64,000 nt of DNA from Clostridia bacterium (GCA_017623355.1 JAGAPG010000010.1:32191-96190), one strand, 5' to 3'. Shown: positions 34,584 through 43,737, counted from the first letter of the stretch. Numbers and translations: made by a program. Notes: generated by a model not told the origin, from the sequence alone.

Positions 34584-34610
34584 TGGAAAGCGAGCTGAAC
34601 TCGCTTTCCA
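34584..34610 (+). terminator. Hairpin after radC
   Basis: A perfect 11-bp stem (tggaaagcgag / ctcgctttcca) with a 5-base loop, 6 bases before tRNA-Arg. Only TTCT follows, so termination may be leaky and the tRNA may be read from upstream. Confidence 0.65.
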
Positions 34611-34616
34611 TTCTAC

Positions 34617-34691
34617 GCCTCCATAGTTAAATGGATATAATAAACCCCTCCTAAGGGTTAGTTATGGGTTCGATTCCCGTTGGGGGTGCCA
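34617..34691 (+). tRNA. tRNA-Arg (anticodon CCU)
   Basis: A 75-base tRNA with encoded CCA. The anticodon loop CTCCTAA lies in an aaccc/gggtt stem and the T-arm is GGGTTCGATTCCC. The acceptor stem has two wobble pairs, G1-U72 and U4-G69. It reads AGG codons. No separate promoter fits in the 6 bases after the radC hairpin. Confidence 0.93.
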
Positions 34692-34730
34692 AAAGCCACC
34701 TAAACCGATTTTCCGGTTTAGGTGGCTTTT
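34691..34730 (+). terminator. Terminator of tRNA-Arg
   Basis: A perfect 17-bp stem (34691-34707 with 34714-34730) starting at the last base of the tRNA CCA, ending in TTTT. Confidence 0.9.
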
Positions 34731-34856
34731 CTCATCCTCACGGCGAGCCTTCCCGACAGTTGCGTAGCGCCTGTAACTTTTTGAAACTGATTTCCTTTCT
34801 TCTCTTACCTCTTAAAAAATGCTTTGACAGATAAGGTAAATGACCGACAGGTATTT

Positions 34857-34925
34857 ATGAAAGGAATTGACTACAGCTACTACTACGAGGGCTATACTAC
34901 CTTTAAAGCTGAAGATTTGAAATAA
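34857..34925 (+). pseudogene. Possible C-terminal gene fragment of a lost mobile element
   Basis: Twenty-two codons with a normal amino-acid composition and a stop, but no family can be named and no ribosome binding site precedes it. The Tyr-rich segment and the hairpin after it resemble gene ends in integrated elements of Firmicutes; this is a judgement by eye. Confidence 0.3.
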
Positions 34926-34931
34926 TGATAG

Positions 34932-34951
34932 GGCAGTCGATTTCGGCTGCC
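34932..34951 (+). terminator. Terminator-like hairpin after the fragment
   Basis: ggcagtc pairs with ggctgcc (one G-U pair) and CTTTTTC follows, so it has the form of a terminator although no intact gene precedes it. Confidence 0.55.
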
Positions 34952-35057
34952 TTTTTCAAAATCATCCTGCTGATAGGCAAAGCTATCTATATATAATATT
35001 AAAACGGAAGATTTAAATTATACTTAAATCGAACATAACAAACATTTTATTATTTTA

Positions 35058-35086
35058 TTGACATTTATTTTTTGGAATGATATAAT
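35058..35086 (+). promoter_or_regulatory. Promoter of the araM operon
   Basis: TTGACA (35058-35063), 17 bases, TATAAT (35081-35086) preceded by TGA: a perfect consensus promoter. Confidence 0.9.
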
Positions 35087-35123
35087 ATTTTTATAAATCA
35101 AATTTTATATAAAAGAGGACAAA

Positions 35124-36377
35124 ATGGACATAAATTCGATGTTAAAGGGCTGTGTGTGCACCTGCGGAAAAGAGCATAAATGCGATATTGAGCACATTTA
35201 TGTTGAAAATGGAGCAATAAAGCATTTAGCGGAGCTATGCAAGGAATTTGAAAAAATACTTATAGTTGCCGATGAAAATACATATTCTGCGGCAGGCGCG
35301 CAAACTATAGCTGCGCTTTCGGGCAAAAATATCCATTCTGTTATTTTTAGTGGAAAAAGTATTCTTATTCCCGATGAAAAAGCTATAGAACGCGTAAAAG
35401 AAAAGCTTGACGAAAGCGAGCTTATAATAGGAATAGGCTCCGGAGTAATACAGGATTTATGTAAATATGTATCTCATTTTTCAAAAATACCGTATATGAT
35501 AGTTGCAACAGCACCGTCGATGGATGGATATGCATCAAGCGGAGCAGCAATGATACTTGGCGGAATGAAGGAAACTGTTCCTGCTGGTCTGCCTAAAGCG
35601 ATTTTAGCAGATACGGATGTTTTGAAAAACGCTCCTATAGATATGATAAAGGCAGGATACGGCGATATTATAGGAAAGCTTTCCGCACTTAACGATTGGA
35701 AGCTTTCAAAAGTAGTAAACGGCGAATATTTTTGTCAGTATATATACGATACTACCTATGAAATGATACAAAAGACAGTTGATACCGCTAAAGGACTTCT
35801 TAAAAGAGATGAGAAAAGTATAAAGGCTCTTTCCGAGGCACTTATGATCGTTGGAATTATGATGAGCTTTGCGACGAATTCACGTCCGGCATCCGGTAGC
35901 GAGCATCATTTATCTCACTTTTTTGAAATAGTGGGTATCGTAAAAAATGAACCTTATTTTGTTCACGGAATAGACGTCGCATACTCTACGATCGTTACCG
36001 CGAAAATAAGAGAAGAGCTTCTTAAACGCTCGTTTGATGTCAAGCAATACAAGCAGAGCAGTGACATATATCATACTAAAATGGAAGAAATATATGGCTC
36101 TGTATCACAAGGATGTATCGCACTTCAAGAAAAACTCGGCACATATCAAAGAGATAGATTGAGCATTTATAAAGCGCATGAAAAAGAAATACGTGAAATT
36201 CTTGCAGAAATGCCTAAAGCAAACGAAATTGAGGAAATGCTTTCTGTAGTTGAGCTTGATTTGGATGGCTTTTATAAAATGTACGGTGAGAAAAAAATCA
36301 AAAATGCAGTAAAATATGCTAAGGATTTAAAGGATAGATATACGGTACTGTGGCTCAACTATGATTTGGGAGAATAA
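35124..36377 (+). CDS. araM: Glycerol-1-phosphate dehydrogenase, AraM type
   Basis: A 417-residue protein of the sn-glycerol-1-phosphate dehydrogenase family (AraM in Bacillus). It reduces dihydroxyacetone phosphate to glycerol-1-phosphate, the archaeal-type enantiomer. The nucleotide-binding region is IIGIGSGVIQDLCKYVSH, the next conserved block is ATAPSMDGYASSGAAM, and metal ligands are seen in AGYGDIIGK, SGSEHHLSHFFE and HGIDVAY. The N-terminus (CVCTCGKEHKCDIEHIYV) carries extra cysteines, also seen in other AraM proteins. GAGG precedes the ATG. A glycerophosphodiesterase and a HAD phosphatase follow in the same operon, suggesting a glycerol-phosphate-related pathway. Confidence 0.88.
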   Translation: MDINSMLKGCVCTCGKEHKCDIEHIYVENGAIKHLAELCKEFEKILIVADENTYSAAGAQTIAALSGKNIHSVIFSGKSILIPDEKAIERVKEKLDESELIIGIGSGVIQDLCKYVSHFSKIPYMIVATAPSMDGYASSGAAMILGGMKETVPAGLPKAILADTDVLKNAPIDMIKAGYGDIIGKLSALNDWKLSKVVNGEYFCQYIYDTTYEMIQKTVDTAKGLLKRDEKSIKALSEALMIVGIMMSFATNSRPASGSEHHLSHFFEIVGIVKNEPYFVHGIDVAYSTIVTAKIREELLKRSFDVKQYKQSSDIYHTKMEEIYGSVSQGCIALQEKLGTYQRDRLSIYKAHEKEIREILAEMPKANEIEEMLSVVELDLDGFYKMYGEKKIKNAVKYAKDLKDRYTVLWLNYDLGE

Positions 36378-36378
36378 A

Positions 36379-37146
36379 ATGAAATTTACACTTGATGGGA
36401 AAATGGCGGTGGCGGGTCATCGCGGAGATAGCTATAATTATTATGAAAATACTATGAGCGCTTTTCGCGCAGCTATTGCTTCGGGAGCAGATATGATAGA
36501 AACAGACGTTCATCTTACTATTGACGGCGCCCTCGTTTTGATTCACGATGATACCGTAAACAGAACGACAAACGGTAACGGACGTGTCGATGAAATGACT
36601 TTTGACGAGTTGCGAGCCTTAAATGCAGGTGATACGGCGTGCTATGAGCAAATTCCTACTCTTGCGGAGCTTCTTGAGCTTGTTTATAAAAGTGATGTTA
36701 CCTTGAATATTGAAATAAAGGAATATTACAGTAGGGAAAATGAGGATCGTTGTGTTGAATGTATTGAAAAAACGTTGGCACTTGTTGAAAAATACGAAAT
36801 GAGCGAAAGGTGTCTTGTTAATAGCTTCGATGCTTGGGTGCTTGAATATGTTTATAAAAAATACAGAAAACGTTATGCTCTTCATGGATTTTATCCGTAT
36901 CATCTGCTTAGAAACGTGTCAATAAATCCCGACGAATATCTATATTGCGCTTGCATTTTTGATAATGAAAACAAGGAAAATTACGATTATTTGCTTGAGC
37001 GAGGAATAGAGCCGTGGATAGGATCAAGCGTAACTCAAATATCAAAGCTTAAAACTTGTATTGAAAAAGGAGCAAGACTTATAACCACAAACAATCCAAG
37101 AGATATAATAAATAAATTGACGGAGATCAATAATGGACAAAAATAA
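36379..37146 (+). CDS. Glycerophosphodiester phosphodiesterase
   Basis: A 255-residue GDPD-family enzyme, which splits glycerophosphodiesters into glycerol phosphate and an alcohol. The catalytic set is visible: AGHRGDSYNYYENT (His and Arg), ETDVHLTIDGALVLIHDD (Glu, Asp, His) and EIKEYY. No signal peptide, so it acts in the cytoplasm. The ATG at 36379 has GGGAG six bases upstream and lies one base after the araM stop; a slightly earlier in-frame ATG inside araM is less likely. The next gene overlaps its end by 14 bases, so translation is coupled. Confidence 0.92.
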   Translation: MKFTLDGKMAVAGHRGDSYNYYENTMSAFRAAIASGADMIETDVHLTIDGALVLIHDDTVNRTTNGNGRVDEMTFDELRALNAGDTACYEQIPTLAELLELVYKSDVTLNIEIKEYYSRENEDRCVECIEKTLALVEKYEMSERCLVNSFDAWVLEYVYKKYRKRYALHGFYPYHLLRNVSINPDEYLYCACIFDNENKENYDYLLERGIEPWIGSSVTQISKLKTCIEKGARLITTNNPRDIINKLTEINNGQK

Positions 37147-37858
37147 TATAAAACTTATAGCGATGGACCTTGACGGAACTCTTACTCAGCATAAGCAGCA
37201 GCTTGATATAGCACACAAAGACGCACTTGATGCGCTTTCAAAGAAATATAAGCTTTTGATGGTTGGAGCAGGGCAAGCAAGAAGAATATTTGATCAAATG
37301 GGAAAATATCCAATAGATATAATCGGGAATTACGGTCTTCAATATGCCGTATATAATGAGAAAAAACAGGATATAGATATCGTGCGTGATGAAATATTTG
37401 AAATAAAAAAGGATGATATCGAAAACAAGGTGAATTTCTTTAGAGAAAAATATAATTTCAAAGAATATAGAGGAGAAAATGTTGAATATCATCCGTCGGG
37501 CTGCGTTACGTTCCCAATTTTAGGAACCAAAGCGCTTCCAGAAGATAAGCTTTCCTTTGATCCCGACAGAAAAAAGAGAAGACTTATTTATGACGAGGTA
37601 AAGGAAGCATTTTCTGATTATAATGTTTTTGTCGGCGGCTCATCATCGTTTGATATGTCGCCAAAGCCGTATAATAAATATTATGCGCTTTCACTCTACT
37701 GTAAGGAAAATAACATACCTCATAGCAGCGTGGTTTATATAGGCGATGATTACGGCTACGGTGGAAATGACGAATCCGTATATAATTCGGATTTTAATTA
37801 TTTAACTATAGATAATTATGAGGATTTTCCCAAAATAATAAAAGATCTTCTTGGTTAA
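37133..37858 (+). CDS. HAD-IIB phosphatase, phosphomannomutase-like
   Basis: A 241-residue HAD-superfamily hydrolase. Motif I is AMDLDGTLT, motif II lies near VGAGQAR, and motif IV is YIGDDYGYGGNDESVY. GNYGLQYAVY and GGNDESVYNSDFNYLTIDN resemble the eukaryote-type phosphomannomutase branch of HAD-IIB, yet the protein could equally be a sugar-phosphate phosphatase. It overlaps the phosphodiesterase gene by 14 bases, so its start lies inside that gene. Substrate unknown; linkage with AraM and the diesterase suggests a phosphorylated glycerol or sugar compound. Confidence 0.85.
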   Translation: MDKNNIKLIAMDLDGTLTQHKQQLDIAHKDALDALSKKYKLLMVGAGQARRIFDQMGKYPIDIIGNYGLQYAVYNEKKQDIDIVRDEIFEIKKDDIENKVNFFREKYNFKEYRGENVEYHPSGCVTFPILGTKALPEDKLSFDPDRKKRRLIYDEVKEAFSDYNVFVGGSSSFDMSPKPYNKYYALSLYCKENNIPHSSVVYIGDDYGYGGNDESVYNSDFNYLTIDNYEDFPKIIKDLLG

Positions 37859-37862
37859 TAAT

Positions 37863-37900
37863 AAAAATGCTATTTCGCTTTATAGCGAAATAGCATTTTT
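37863..37900. terminator. Bidirectional terminator, araM operon / BspA lipoprotein
   Basis: A perfect 17-bp stem (37863-37879 with 37884-37900), loop ttat, between convergent genes. Confidence 0.92.
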
Positions 37901-37903
37901 GGT

Positions 37904-40363
37904 TTATTTTGTGTATGACCATTCAACAGTATGATTATGGCTGTTCCATTTTGCATTCCAGCCTTCAGGAGCGCTTTCAATTTCGCAATAAATTATGAAA
38001 TTTTCCGCAGATGAAGAGAATACACTATCCCCCATAGTAATAACACTTGCAGGAATATACACGCTTTCAAGATTTTCGCAATATTCAAATGCACGATCTC
38101 CAATAGCCGTAACAGAAGCAGGAATGATAATGCTTTCTATAGAAGAGCAGTTTTGGAACGCATTTGCTCCGATTGTTTCGAGCTTGTTTCCTAAAGTAAC
38201 CTTTTTAAGACTGTAACAATATATAAACGCCTTTTCGCCAATGGTTGTTATATTATCGTGAATAACAACCTCTTGAATATCAGAATAAGCAAAGGCGTTG
38301 TCACCGATAGCTGTTAATTGCTCCGGAATTGTTACGATGGTTCCTTTGCCTAAAGGGTATAATAATAAAGTTGTAGCATCCTTTGAACATAAGTATCCCT
38401 CTACTGAAGAGAAGGTTTGATTTTCAGAATGGACAATAAATTCCGTAAGAGCAGTACATTTTTCAAAAACAGCAGAACTAAAGGAAGAAAGATTTTTACC
38501 AAAGGTTATGCTTGTTAAGTTATCACATTCTGAAAAAGCTCGAGAGCCTAAGCTTTCAACAGAATCAGGTATAACAATGGATTCAAAACCACACATTCCA
38601 AATGCATTTGTGTTTATTTTTGTTACGTTTTTTCCTAAAGTAACCTTTTTCAAGCTTTCACATCCCGAAAATGCATATGAGGGGATTTCAGTTATGGAGT
38701 CAGGGAGAACTATTTCCGTAAGTCCTGTTGTCGCGAAGGCTTCTTGTGAAATGGAAATTCCTTCAGAGAACGTAAATGAGGAAATATTGGATCTTGCAAA
38801 TCCGGCTTCACCGACGCTGATTATATTTTCACTGCCTTCAACGGATGAAGCCTTGCATTCATAAAAAGCGTAATTTCCTATATGCCTTATTGATTCCGGT
38901 AATACAATTTTTGTAGGAACAGAGTAATAGAAGGCATAATCTCTTACCTTCTCAACACCGTCAATGACATTAACAGGAGCTTCCTTGCCCTTAGCACCAA
39001 ACACAAGCTCCTTTGAATCTTTTGTATAAACGACGTCATCAACTGATTTGAAGTATTTATTGTCGGGTGAAACGGTTATAGTTTTAAGGGTTAAGCAAGC
39101 TCTGAAGGATGAATCGTTGATAGATTTAACTCCGCTTCCAAGGGAGAGAGATCTCAAACGGTCGCAACGATCAAACGCCATAGGCTCAATGGTTTCAACG
39201 CTGTCAGGAAGTCTTAAATAAGTTATGTTTGCTGCATAGAAGAAAGCACTTCGTTTAATAGTAGTGACATTAGAGCCGAAGCGTATACTGTATATATCGT
39301 GATCCATATAAAATGCTCCGGTGTCGATAACAGTTACGGGAATACCGTCTATTTCGTCAGGAATAATTATATCGGTTGCAGTGCTATCGCCTCTGCCGTC
39401 AACTATATAATATGTTTTATCGTCGCTTAATACATATTTAAGATCTTCGGTATATGTATACGGAGCATTACATACTGAACAAACTCCGTCTTTATATGTG
39501 TGATTTAAGGGCGGTATCCTTTCTCCTACACTTAACGAAAAATTACAAGATGAGCAACGGGATCCTTCTTCGCGTCCCCATTCACTACAGGTGGGTTCAA
39601 CAACAGGCACAGCCTCAGGGGTGTGAAGCCCGGTTTTTTCGATAGGAGAACGTCTTACGAGTGTTTTATTACAAGCGGAGCATTTAACTCCGTCTGTAAA
39701 TCCCATTTGACCGCAGGTAGGAGCAACACCGGGAATTATCTCCTCAACGTGCGCGTCGGGATCCTTTTCTATTATTTTCTGCTCTACAAGAACGGTATTG
39801 CAAAGAGAACATTTTTTACCCTCCGTAAGGCCGTCTTTTTTGCAGTTGTTAGCAACAGCAGGTAATATTTCTTCTTTATGAGCATCAGGATCAATGCTTA
39901 TTTTTTCTTGAGCTAATAAAATATCGCCGCAAGCCGAGCATTTTTTACCCTCTGTAAGACCCTCAGCGGAGCAAGTTGATGCAACGGCAGAAAGTGTTTC
40001 TTCGGTATGTGCAACAACAGGAATTTGAGTTTGTACTTGTAATATAGAATCGCAAACAGAGCACTTCTTTCCTTCAGTAAGACCTGTTATCTTACAGGTA
40101 GGTGCAACTGACGGAATAATTTCTTCCGTATGCGCTTTTAAATCGATAACTTCTGTAACAGAGGCGGAGCATAATGTGCAGGTCTTGGTTCTGGAACCTT
40201 TTTGAGTACAGGTAGAATCTGTTATATTCCATTCGCCGTATAGGTGGGAGCACGGCTGTTCCTCATTCGACTCTTCACTGCAAGAGAGAAGAGCAAGCAT
40301 CCCGTAAAAGAGTAGCAAGGCTGATGAAATTACAACGATAAAGCTTCTGAGCTTGGTTTTCAT
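37904..40363 (-). CDS. BspA-type leucine-rich-repeat lipoprotein with tandem Cys repeats
   Basis: An 819-residue lipoprotein. The start at 40361-40363 follows AGGAGG and gives MKTKLRSFIVV...LALLSC, with a lipobox Cys near residue 28. Residues about 35-300 hold six or seven tandem repeats of roughly 45 residues with the pattern H-x-EE-x-P-x-VAPTC-x3-GLTEGKKCSxC; the paired cysteines suggest metal binding or disulfides. A spacer (about 310-350) is followed by BspA-like LRR_5 repeats to about residue 780 (for example AFSGCESLKKVTLGKNVTKI). Such proteins are surface-exposed and often bind host or other bacterial surfaces. Single gene with its own promoter; convergent with the araM operon. Confidence 0.9.
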   Translation of the reverse strand: MKTKLRSFIVVISSALLLFYGMLALLSCSEESNEEQPCSHLYGEWNITDSTCTQKGSRTKTCTLCSASVTEVIDLKAHTEEIIPSVAPTCKITGLTEGKKCSVCDSILQVQTQIPVVAHTEETLSAVASTCSAEGLTEGKKCSACGDILLAQEKISIDPDAHKEEILPAVANNCKKDGLTEGKKCSLCNTVLVEQKIIEKDPDAHVEEIIPGVAPTCGQMGFTDGVKCSACNKTLVRRSPIEKTGLHTPEAVPVVEPTCSEWGREEGSRCSSCNFSLSVGERIPPLNHTYKDGVCSVCNAPYTYTEDLKYVLSDDKTYYIVDGRGDSTATDIIIPDEIDGIPVTVIDTGAFYMDHDIYSIRFGSNVTTIKRSAFFYAANITYLRLPDSVETIEPMAFDRCDRLRSLSLGSGVKSINDSSFRACLTLKTITVSPDNKYFKSVDDVVYTKDSKELVFGAKGKEAPVNVIDGVEKVRDYAFYYSVPTKIVLPESIRHIGNYAFYECKASSVEGSENIISVGEAGFARSNISSFTFSEGISISQEAFATTGLTEIVLPDSITEIPSYAFSGCESLKKVTLGKNVTKINTNAFGMCGFESIVIPDSVESLGSRAFSECDNLTSITFGKNLSSFSSAVFEKCTALTEFIVHSENQTFSSVEGYLCSKDATTLLLYPLGKGTIVTIPEQLTAIGDNAFAYSDIQEVVIHDNITTIGEKAFIYCYSLKKVTLGNKLETIGANAFQNCSSIESIIIPASVTAIGDRAFEYCENLESVYIPASVITMGDSVFSSSAENFIIYCEIESAPEGWNAKWNSHNHTVEWSYTK

Positions 40364-40400
40364 AATGTTCCTCCTCGGAAAAAAGTATTTCTTGAGTATT

Positions 40401-40429
40401 ATTTTATCATTAATTTGCGTATATTTCAA
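40401..40429 (-). promoter_or_regulatory. Promoter of the BspA lipoprotein gene
   Basis: On the minus strand TTGAAA (40424-40429), 17 bases, TAAAAT (40401-40406) preceded by TGA. The inverted repeat ttcaata/tattgaa (40425-40431 and 40437-40443) covers the -35 box and may be an operator. Confidence 0.75.
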
Positions 40430-40549
40430 TATATTTTATTGAATATTTACAAAAAAAACTTGAAAAATCTTTCTTTATTTATGCAATTGTATCAAAAAAA
40501 TATTTTTTGATTTATTTAACAAATTATCTACATTTTGAGATAAATGTTG

Positions 40550-40558
40550 TGATAAAAT
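40550..40558 (+). promoter_or_regulatory. Extended -10 promoter of the ABC exporter operon
   Basis: TGATAAAAT at 40550-40558 matches an extended -10 box, but no good -35 box lies 17 bases upstream. It is 24 bases before the ATP-binding protein gene. Confidence 0.5.
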
Positions 40559-40581
40559 AAAATAAAAAACTTGGAGCAAAA

Positions 40582-41289
40582 ATGGAAAACGCATATATAA
40601 AATTTGAAGATGTTATAAAGACATACGGCACGCAGGATTCAAGCTTTAATGCTTTGGATAAAGTAAGCTTTGAGATAAACAAGGGCGAATTCTGCATTTT
40701 GCTTGGAGAATCGGGAGCAGGAAAGACTACGCTTCTTAATATGCTTGGCGGAATGGATACGATAACCGATGGAAAAATAGAGTTTGATGGCAGGGATATA
40801 TCAAGGCTTAGTAAAAAAGAGCTTGTTGAATACAGAAGGCACGATGTAGGCTTCGTATTTCAGTTTTATAATCTTATCCCAAATCTAACAGCTCTTGAAA
40901 ATGTGGAGATCGCGGCTCAGTTATGCAAAGATCCTATATTGGCAGACGAAGCCTTAAAAATGGTAGGACTTGAAAAAAGAAAGAATAATTTTCCTGCGCA
41001 GCTTTCGGGCGGAGAGCAGCAAAGGGTGGCTATAGCTCGTGCGCTTGCAAAAAATCCGAGCTTGCTGTTATGCGATGAGCCAACAGGAGCGCTTGATTAC
41101 GTTACGGGAAAATCGGTATTGAAGCTTTTATATGAGCTTAGCAGGGAAAGAAAAACAACGGTAGTTATAATAACTCACAATCAAGCGATAGCGCCTATGG
41201 CTGACAGAATAATAAAAATAAAAAGCGGAAAGATAATTTCAAACGAAACAAATGAAAACGTAGTTCCGATAGAAAATATAGAGTGGTGA
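40582..41289 (+). CDS. ABC transporter ATP-binding protein, MacB/LolD type
   Basis: A 235-residue ATPase. Walker A is GESGAGKTT (about residues 38-46), the Q-loop region is [17 protein letters not shown], the signature is [15 protein letters not shown], Walker B is [12 protein letters not shown], and the switch His is in IITHNQ. The sequence is of the MacB/LolD/FtsE-like group, which pairs with FtsX-type permeases and moves peptides, lipids or lipoproteins by a mechanotransmission mechanism. GGAG precedes the ATG. The permease gene starts 3 bases after the stop. Confidence 0.95.
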   Translation: MENAYIKFEDVIKTYGTQDSSFNALDKVSFEINKGEFCILLGESGAGKTTLLNMLGGMDTITDGKIEFDGRDISRLSKKELVEYRRHDVGFVFQFYNLIPNLTALENVEIAAQLCKDPILADEALKMVGLEKRKNNFPAQLSGGEQQRVAIARALAKNPSLLLCDEPTGALDYVTGKSVLKLLYELSRERKTTVVIITHNQAIAPMADRIIKIKSGKIISNETNENVVPIENIEW

Positions 41290-41292
41290 GCT

Positions 41293-43737
41293 ATGAGATC
41301 GGTTTTTAAAATTACATGGCGTTCCATACGTACGTTTTTTGGACGCTATATGGCTATTCTTTTGATAGTTGCATTAAGCGCAGGATTTTTCGCAGGGCTT
41401 AAAATAACGAAGGACGCTATGGTATATACCTGCGATGAATATCTTGACGAATATAATTTTTATGATTTTCGAATTTTTTCTACTATTGGCTTTTCAAAGG
41501 GGGATGTGGCTGAATTTGAAGCTCTTGCTGAGGTCAATGCGGCTGAAGGCACTGTAACGCTCGACGCACTTGTCGAGGTTGACGGTAAGGATCAAGTAAT
41601 AAAGCTAATGGCTATACCTGAAAAGCTTAATCTTCCGTCGTTCGTTTCCGGAAGAATGCCTCAGGCTGAAAATGAATGTCTTGCCGATGCAGAAAGATTT
41701 GATGAAAGCGATATAGGTAAAAAAATAATTATTTCAAGCGGAAACGGGCAATCAACTCTTTCTTTGCTTGAAAATAAGGAATATACTATTGTGGGCTTGG
41801 TCGACACTCCATTGTATCTCGGAATAGACAGAGGAACTGCCGGAATAGGAAACGGAAGCATAAATTCCTTTCTATACTTGCCGAAAGAAAATTTCCTGAT
41901 GGATTTTTATACTGAGATTAATGTTTCATTAAGAGAAGAAGCAGAAATATATACTGATGAGTATGATAATCTGGTAGATGATCATAAAGCAAGTATAACA
42001 GATCTTGCCGGCAGGCTGTCGAATGATAGATATAACGCAATTCTTTCATCAATGGGAGCATCAGCAGAGCTTTTAGGATTTTCTGCTCCTGAGGTATATG
42101 TTCTTACACGCTCCGAAAACGCAGGATATGTAAGCTTTGAAAACGACACATCAATAATAAGCGGAGTAGCTAATATATTTCCAATATTCTTCATAATGAT
42201 AGCAATACTTGTTTGCATAACTACTATGACGAGAATGGTAGATGAGGAGCGAACTCAGATTGGTGTTTTGAAGGCTATGGGATACAGCAATTCAAAAATA
42301 ATGGCAAAATATCTTTTGTATGCCGGCAGTGCGACGGTTTTGGGCTGGGCGCTTGGATTTTTTATATGCACGTGGATACTTCCTAAGATATTTTGGTTTG
42401 CATACAGGGCGCTCTATGGCTTTACTGATCTTCTGTATTATTTCAGCTTGCCGCTTGCATTGATAACTCTTGCGGTTTCTCTTGCCGGTATTTTGGGAAG
42501 CACTTATATATCGTGCAAAAGAGAGCTTTATGATTCGGCTGCAAATCTTATTCGTCCAAGATCGGCTAAAAACGGAAGGAGAATACTTCTTGAGCGCATA
42601 TCTCCGCTTTGGAAAAGATTGAATTTTCTGCAAAAGGTAACCCTTCGTAATATGTTTAGATATAAGCGCAGACTCATTATGATGATAGTAGGAATCAGCT
42701 GTTGTACGGCGCTTGTTGTTACTGCATTCGGTATACGTGATTCTATGGTAGATATAGGATCGTTGCAATACGGAAATGTCCAAAAATACAATATAGAGGC
42801 ATCCTTTGATGAAGAAAACATGACAGATATCGAAGCAAGCTTAGAAAAAATAGATATGGTAAGCTCCTCGTTATTTGTGCGAAGCGATAAAATAGAGATC
42901 CTGGGAGATAAAAATATGAGCTCGGTAAATCTTTTGAGCTTTAGTGACAGAGAGGCTATGACAAGCTTTTGGGATCTTCACAAAAAGGATGAAGCAGTAT
43001 CGTTGCCTAAAAATAGCGGCGAAGCAGTAATAAATAATAAAATAGCAGAGCAAATGGGACTTTCAGCCGGAGATACCATTGAAATACGTTGCTCGGATAT
43101 GAAAACATATACGCTTAAAATCGGTGGAATTTTTGATAATTATATTTATAATTATGTCATCATTTCCGATCAAGCTTATAGCGAACTGCTCGGAGAATGG
43201 CATCCTAATATGATAATGATAAATACAGATGGAGATATTGAGAGTACTGCAAGAGCTCTTACCGATATAACGGGTATAAGCAGTGTTTCACAGCTTGATA
43301 TAATAAAAGATAATGTAAATAGCGCTCTTTCGTGTCTTAATTATATAATTTGGCTTGTTGTAGCGTTTTCGGGCGCGCTTGCATTCATAGTAATATATAA
43401 TCTTACAAATATAAACTTAGCTGAAAGAAGCAGAGAAATAGCTACAGTAGAGGTTTTGGGCTTTTATCCAAAGGAAACTAACAGCTATATATTGAAGGAA
43501 AATATAATTCTTTCTGTAATATCAAGTATAATCGGCTTGCCCCTCGGATGGATTTTCCATAAAGCTGTTATGAGCTTTGTGGTTATAGATACGTTTGCGT
43601 TTAATATTCATATAACGCTGTTAAGCTATGTTTTAAGTATCGTATGTACGTTATCGTTCGCCTTTATAGTTAATATTTTTATGAGACGTCATATAACAAA
43701 AATAAATATGGCGGAATCGTTAAAGGCAGTGGAATAA
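41293..43737 (+). CDS. FtsX-type ABC transporter permease
   Basis: An 814-residue permease. One membrane helix at about residues 17-37 is followed by a large extracellular domain, then three helices with a first FtsX domain (about 295-410; MTRMVDEERTQIGVLKAMGYS). A second unit begins near residue 455 with LRNMFRYKRRLIMMIVGIS, another extracellular domain, and a second FtsX domain at the C-terminus (IYNLTNINLAERSREIATVEVLGF). This duplicated plan is typical of Firmicute bacitracin/peptide-response or lipid exporters. Substrate unknown. No sensor kinase is adjacent. Terminator follows. Confidence 0.93.
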   Translation: MRSVFKITWRSIRTFFGRYMAILLIVALSAGFFAGLKITKDAMVYTCDEYLDEYNFYDFRIFSTIGFSKGDVAEFEALAEVNAAEGTVTLDALVEVDGKDQVIKLMAIPEKLNLPSFVSGRMPQAENECLADAERFDESDIGKKIIISSGNGQSTLSLLENKEYTIVGLVDTPLYLGIDRGTAGIGNGSINSFLYLPKENFLMDFYTEINVSLREEAEIYTDEYDNLVDDHKASITDLAGRLSNDRYNAILSSMGASAELLGFSAPEVYVLTRSENAGYVSFENDTSIISGVANIFPIFFIMIAILVCITTMTRMVDEERTQIGVLKAMGYSNSKIMAKYLLYAGSATVLGWALGFFICTWILPKIFWFAYRALYGFTDLLYYFSLPLALITLAVSLAGILGSTYISCKRELYDSAANLIRPRSAKNGRRILLERISPLWKRLNFLQKVTLRNMFRYKRRLIMMIVGISCCTALVVTAFGIRDSMVDIGSLQYGNVQKYNIEASFDEENMTDIEASLEKIDMVSSSLFVRSDKIEILGDKNMSSVNLLSFSDREAMTSFWDLHKKDEAVSLPKNSGEAVINNKIAEQMGLSAGDTIEIRCSDMKTYTLKIGGIFDNYIYNYVIISDQAYSELLGEWHPNMIMINTDGDIESTARALTDITGISSVSQLDIIKDNVNSALSCLNYIIWLVVAFSGALAFIVIYNLTNINLAERSREIATVEVLGFYPKETNSYILKENIILSVISSIIGLPLGWIFHKAVMSFVVIDTFAFNIHITLLSYVLSIVCTLSFAFIVNIFMRRHITKINMAESLKAVE

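Larger units (their letters stand above)
34731..35057. other. Intergenic region with remnants of a decayed element
   Basis: No intact gene. A short frame at 34857-34925 reads [20 protein letters not shown] and ends two residues later, like the end of a larger protein, followed by its own terminator-like hairpin. The rest is AT-rich. Position downstream of a tRNA gene suits an integrated element that was lost. Confidence 0.4.

Noticed and set aside
34731-34800. A minus-strand frame ending KATstop that could be an integrase tail
   Set aside because: Only about 20 residues are readable, partly within the tRNA terminator arm, and no family can be named.
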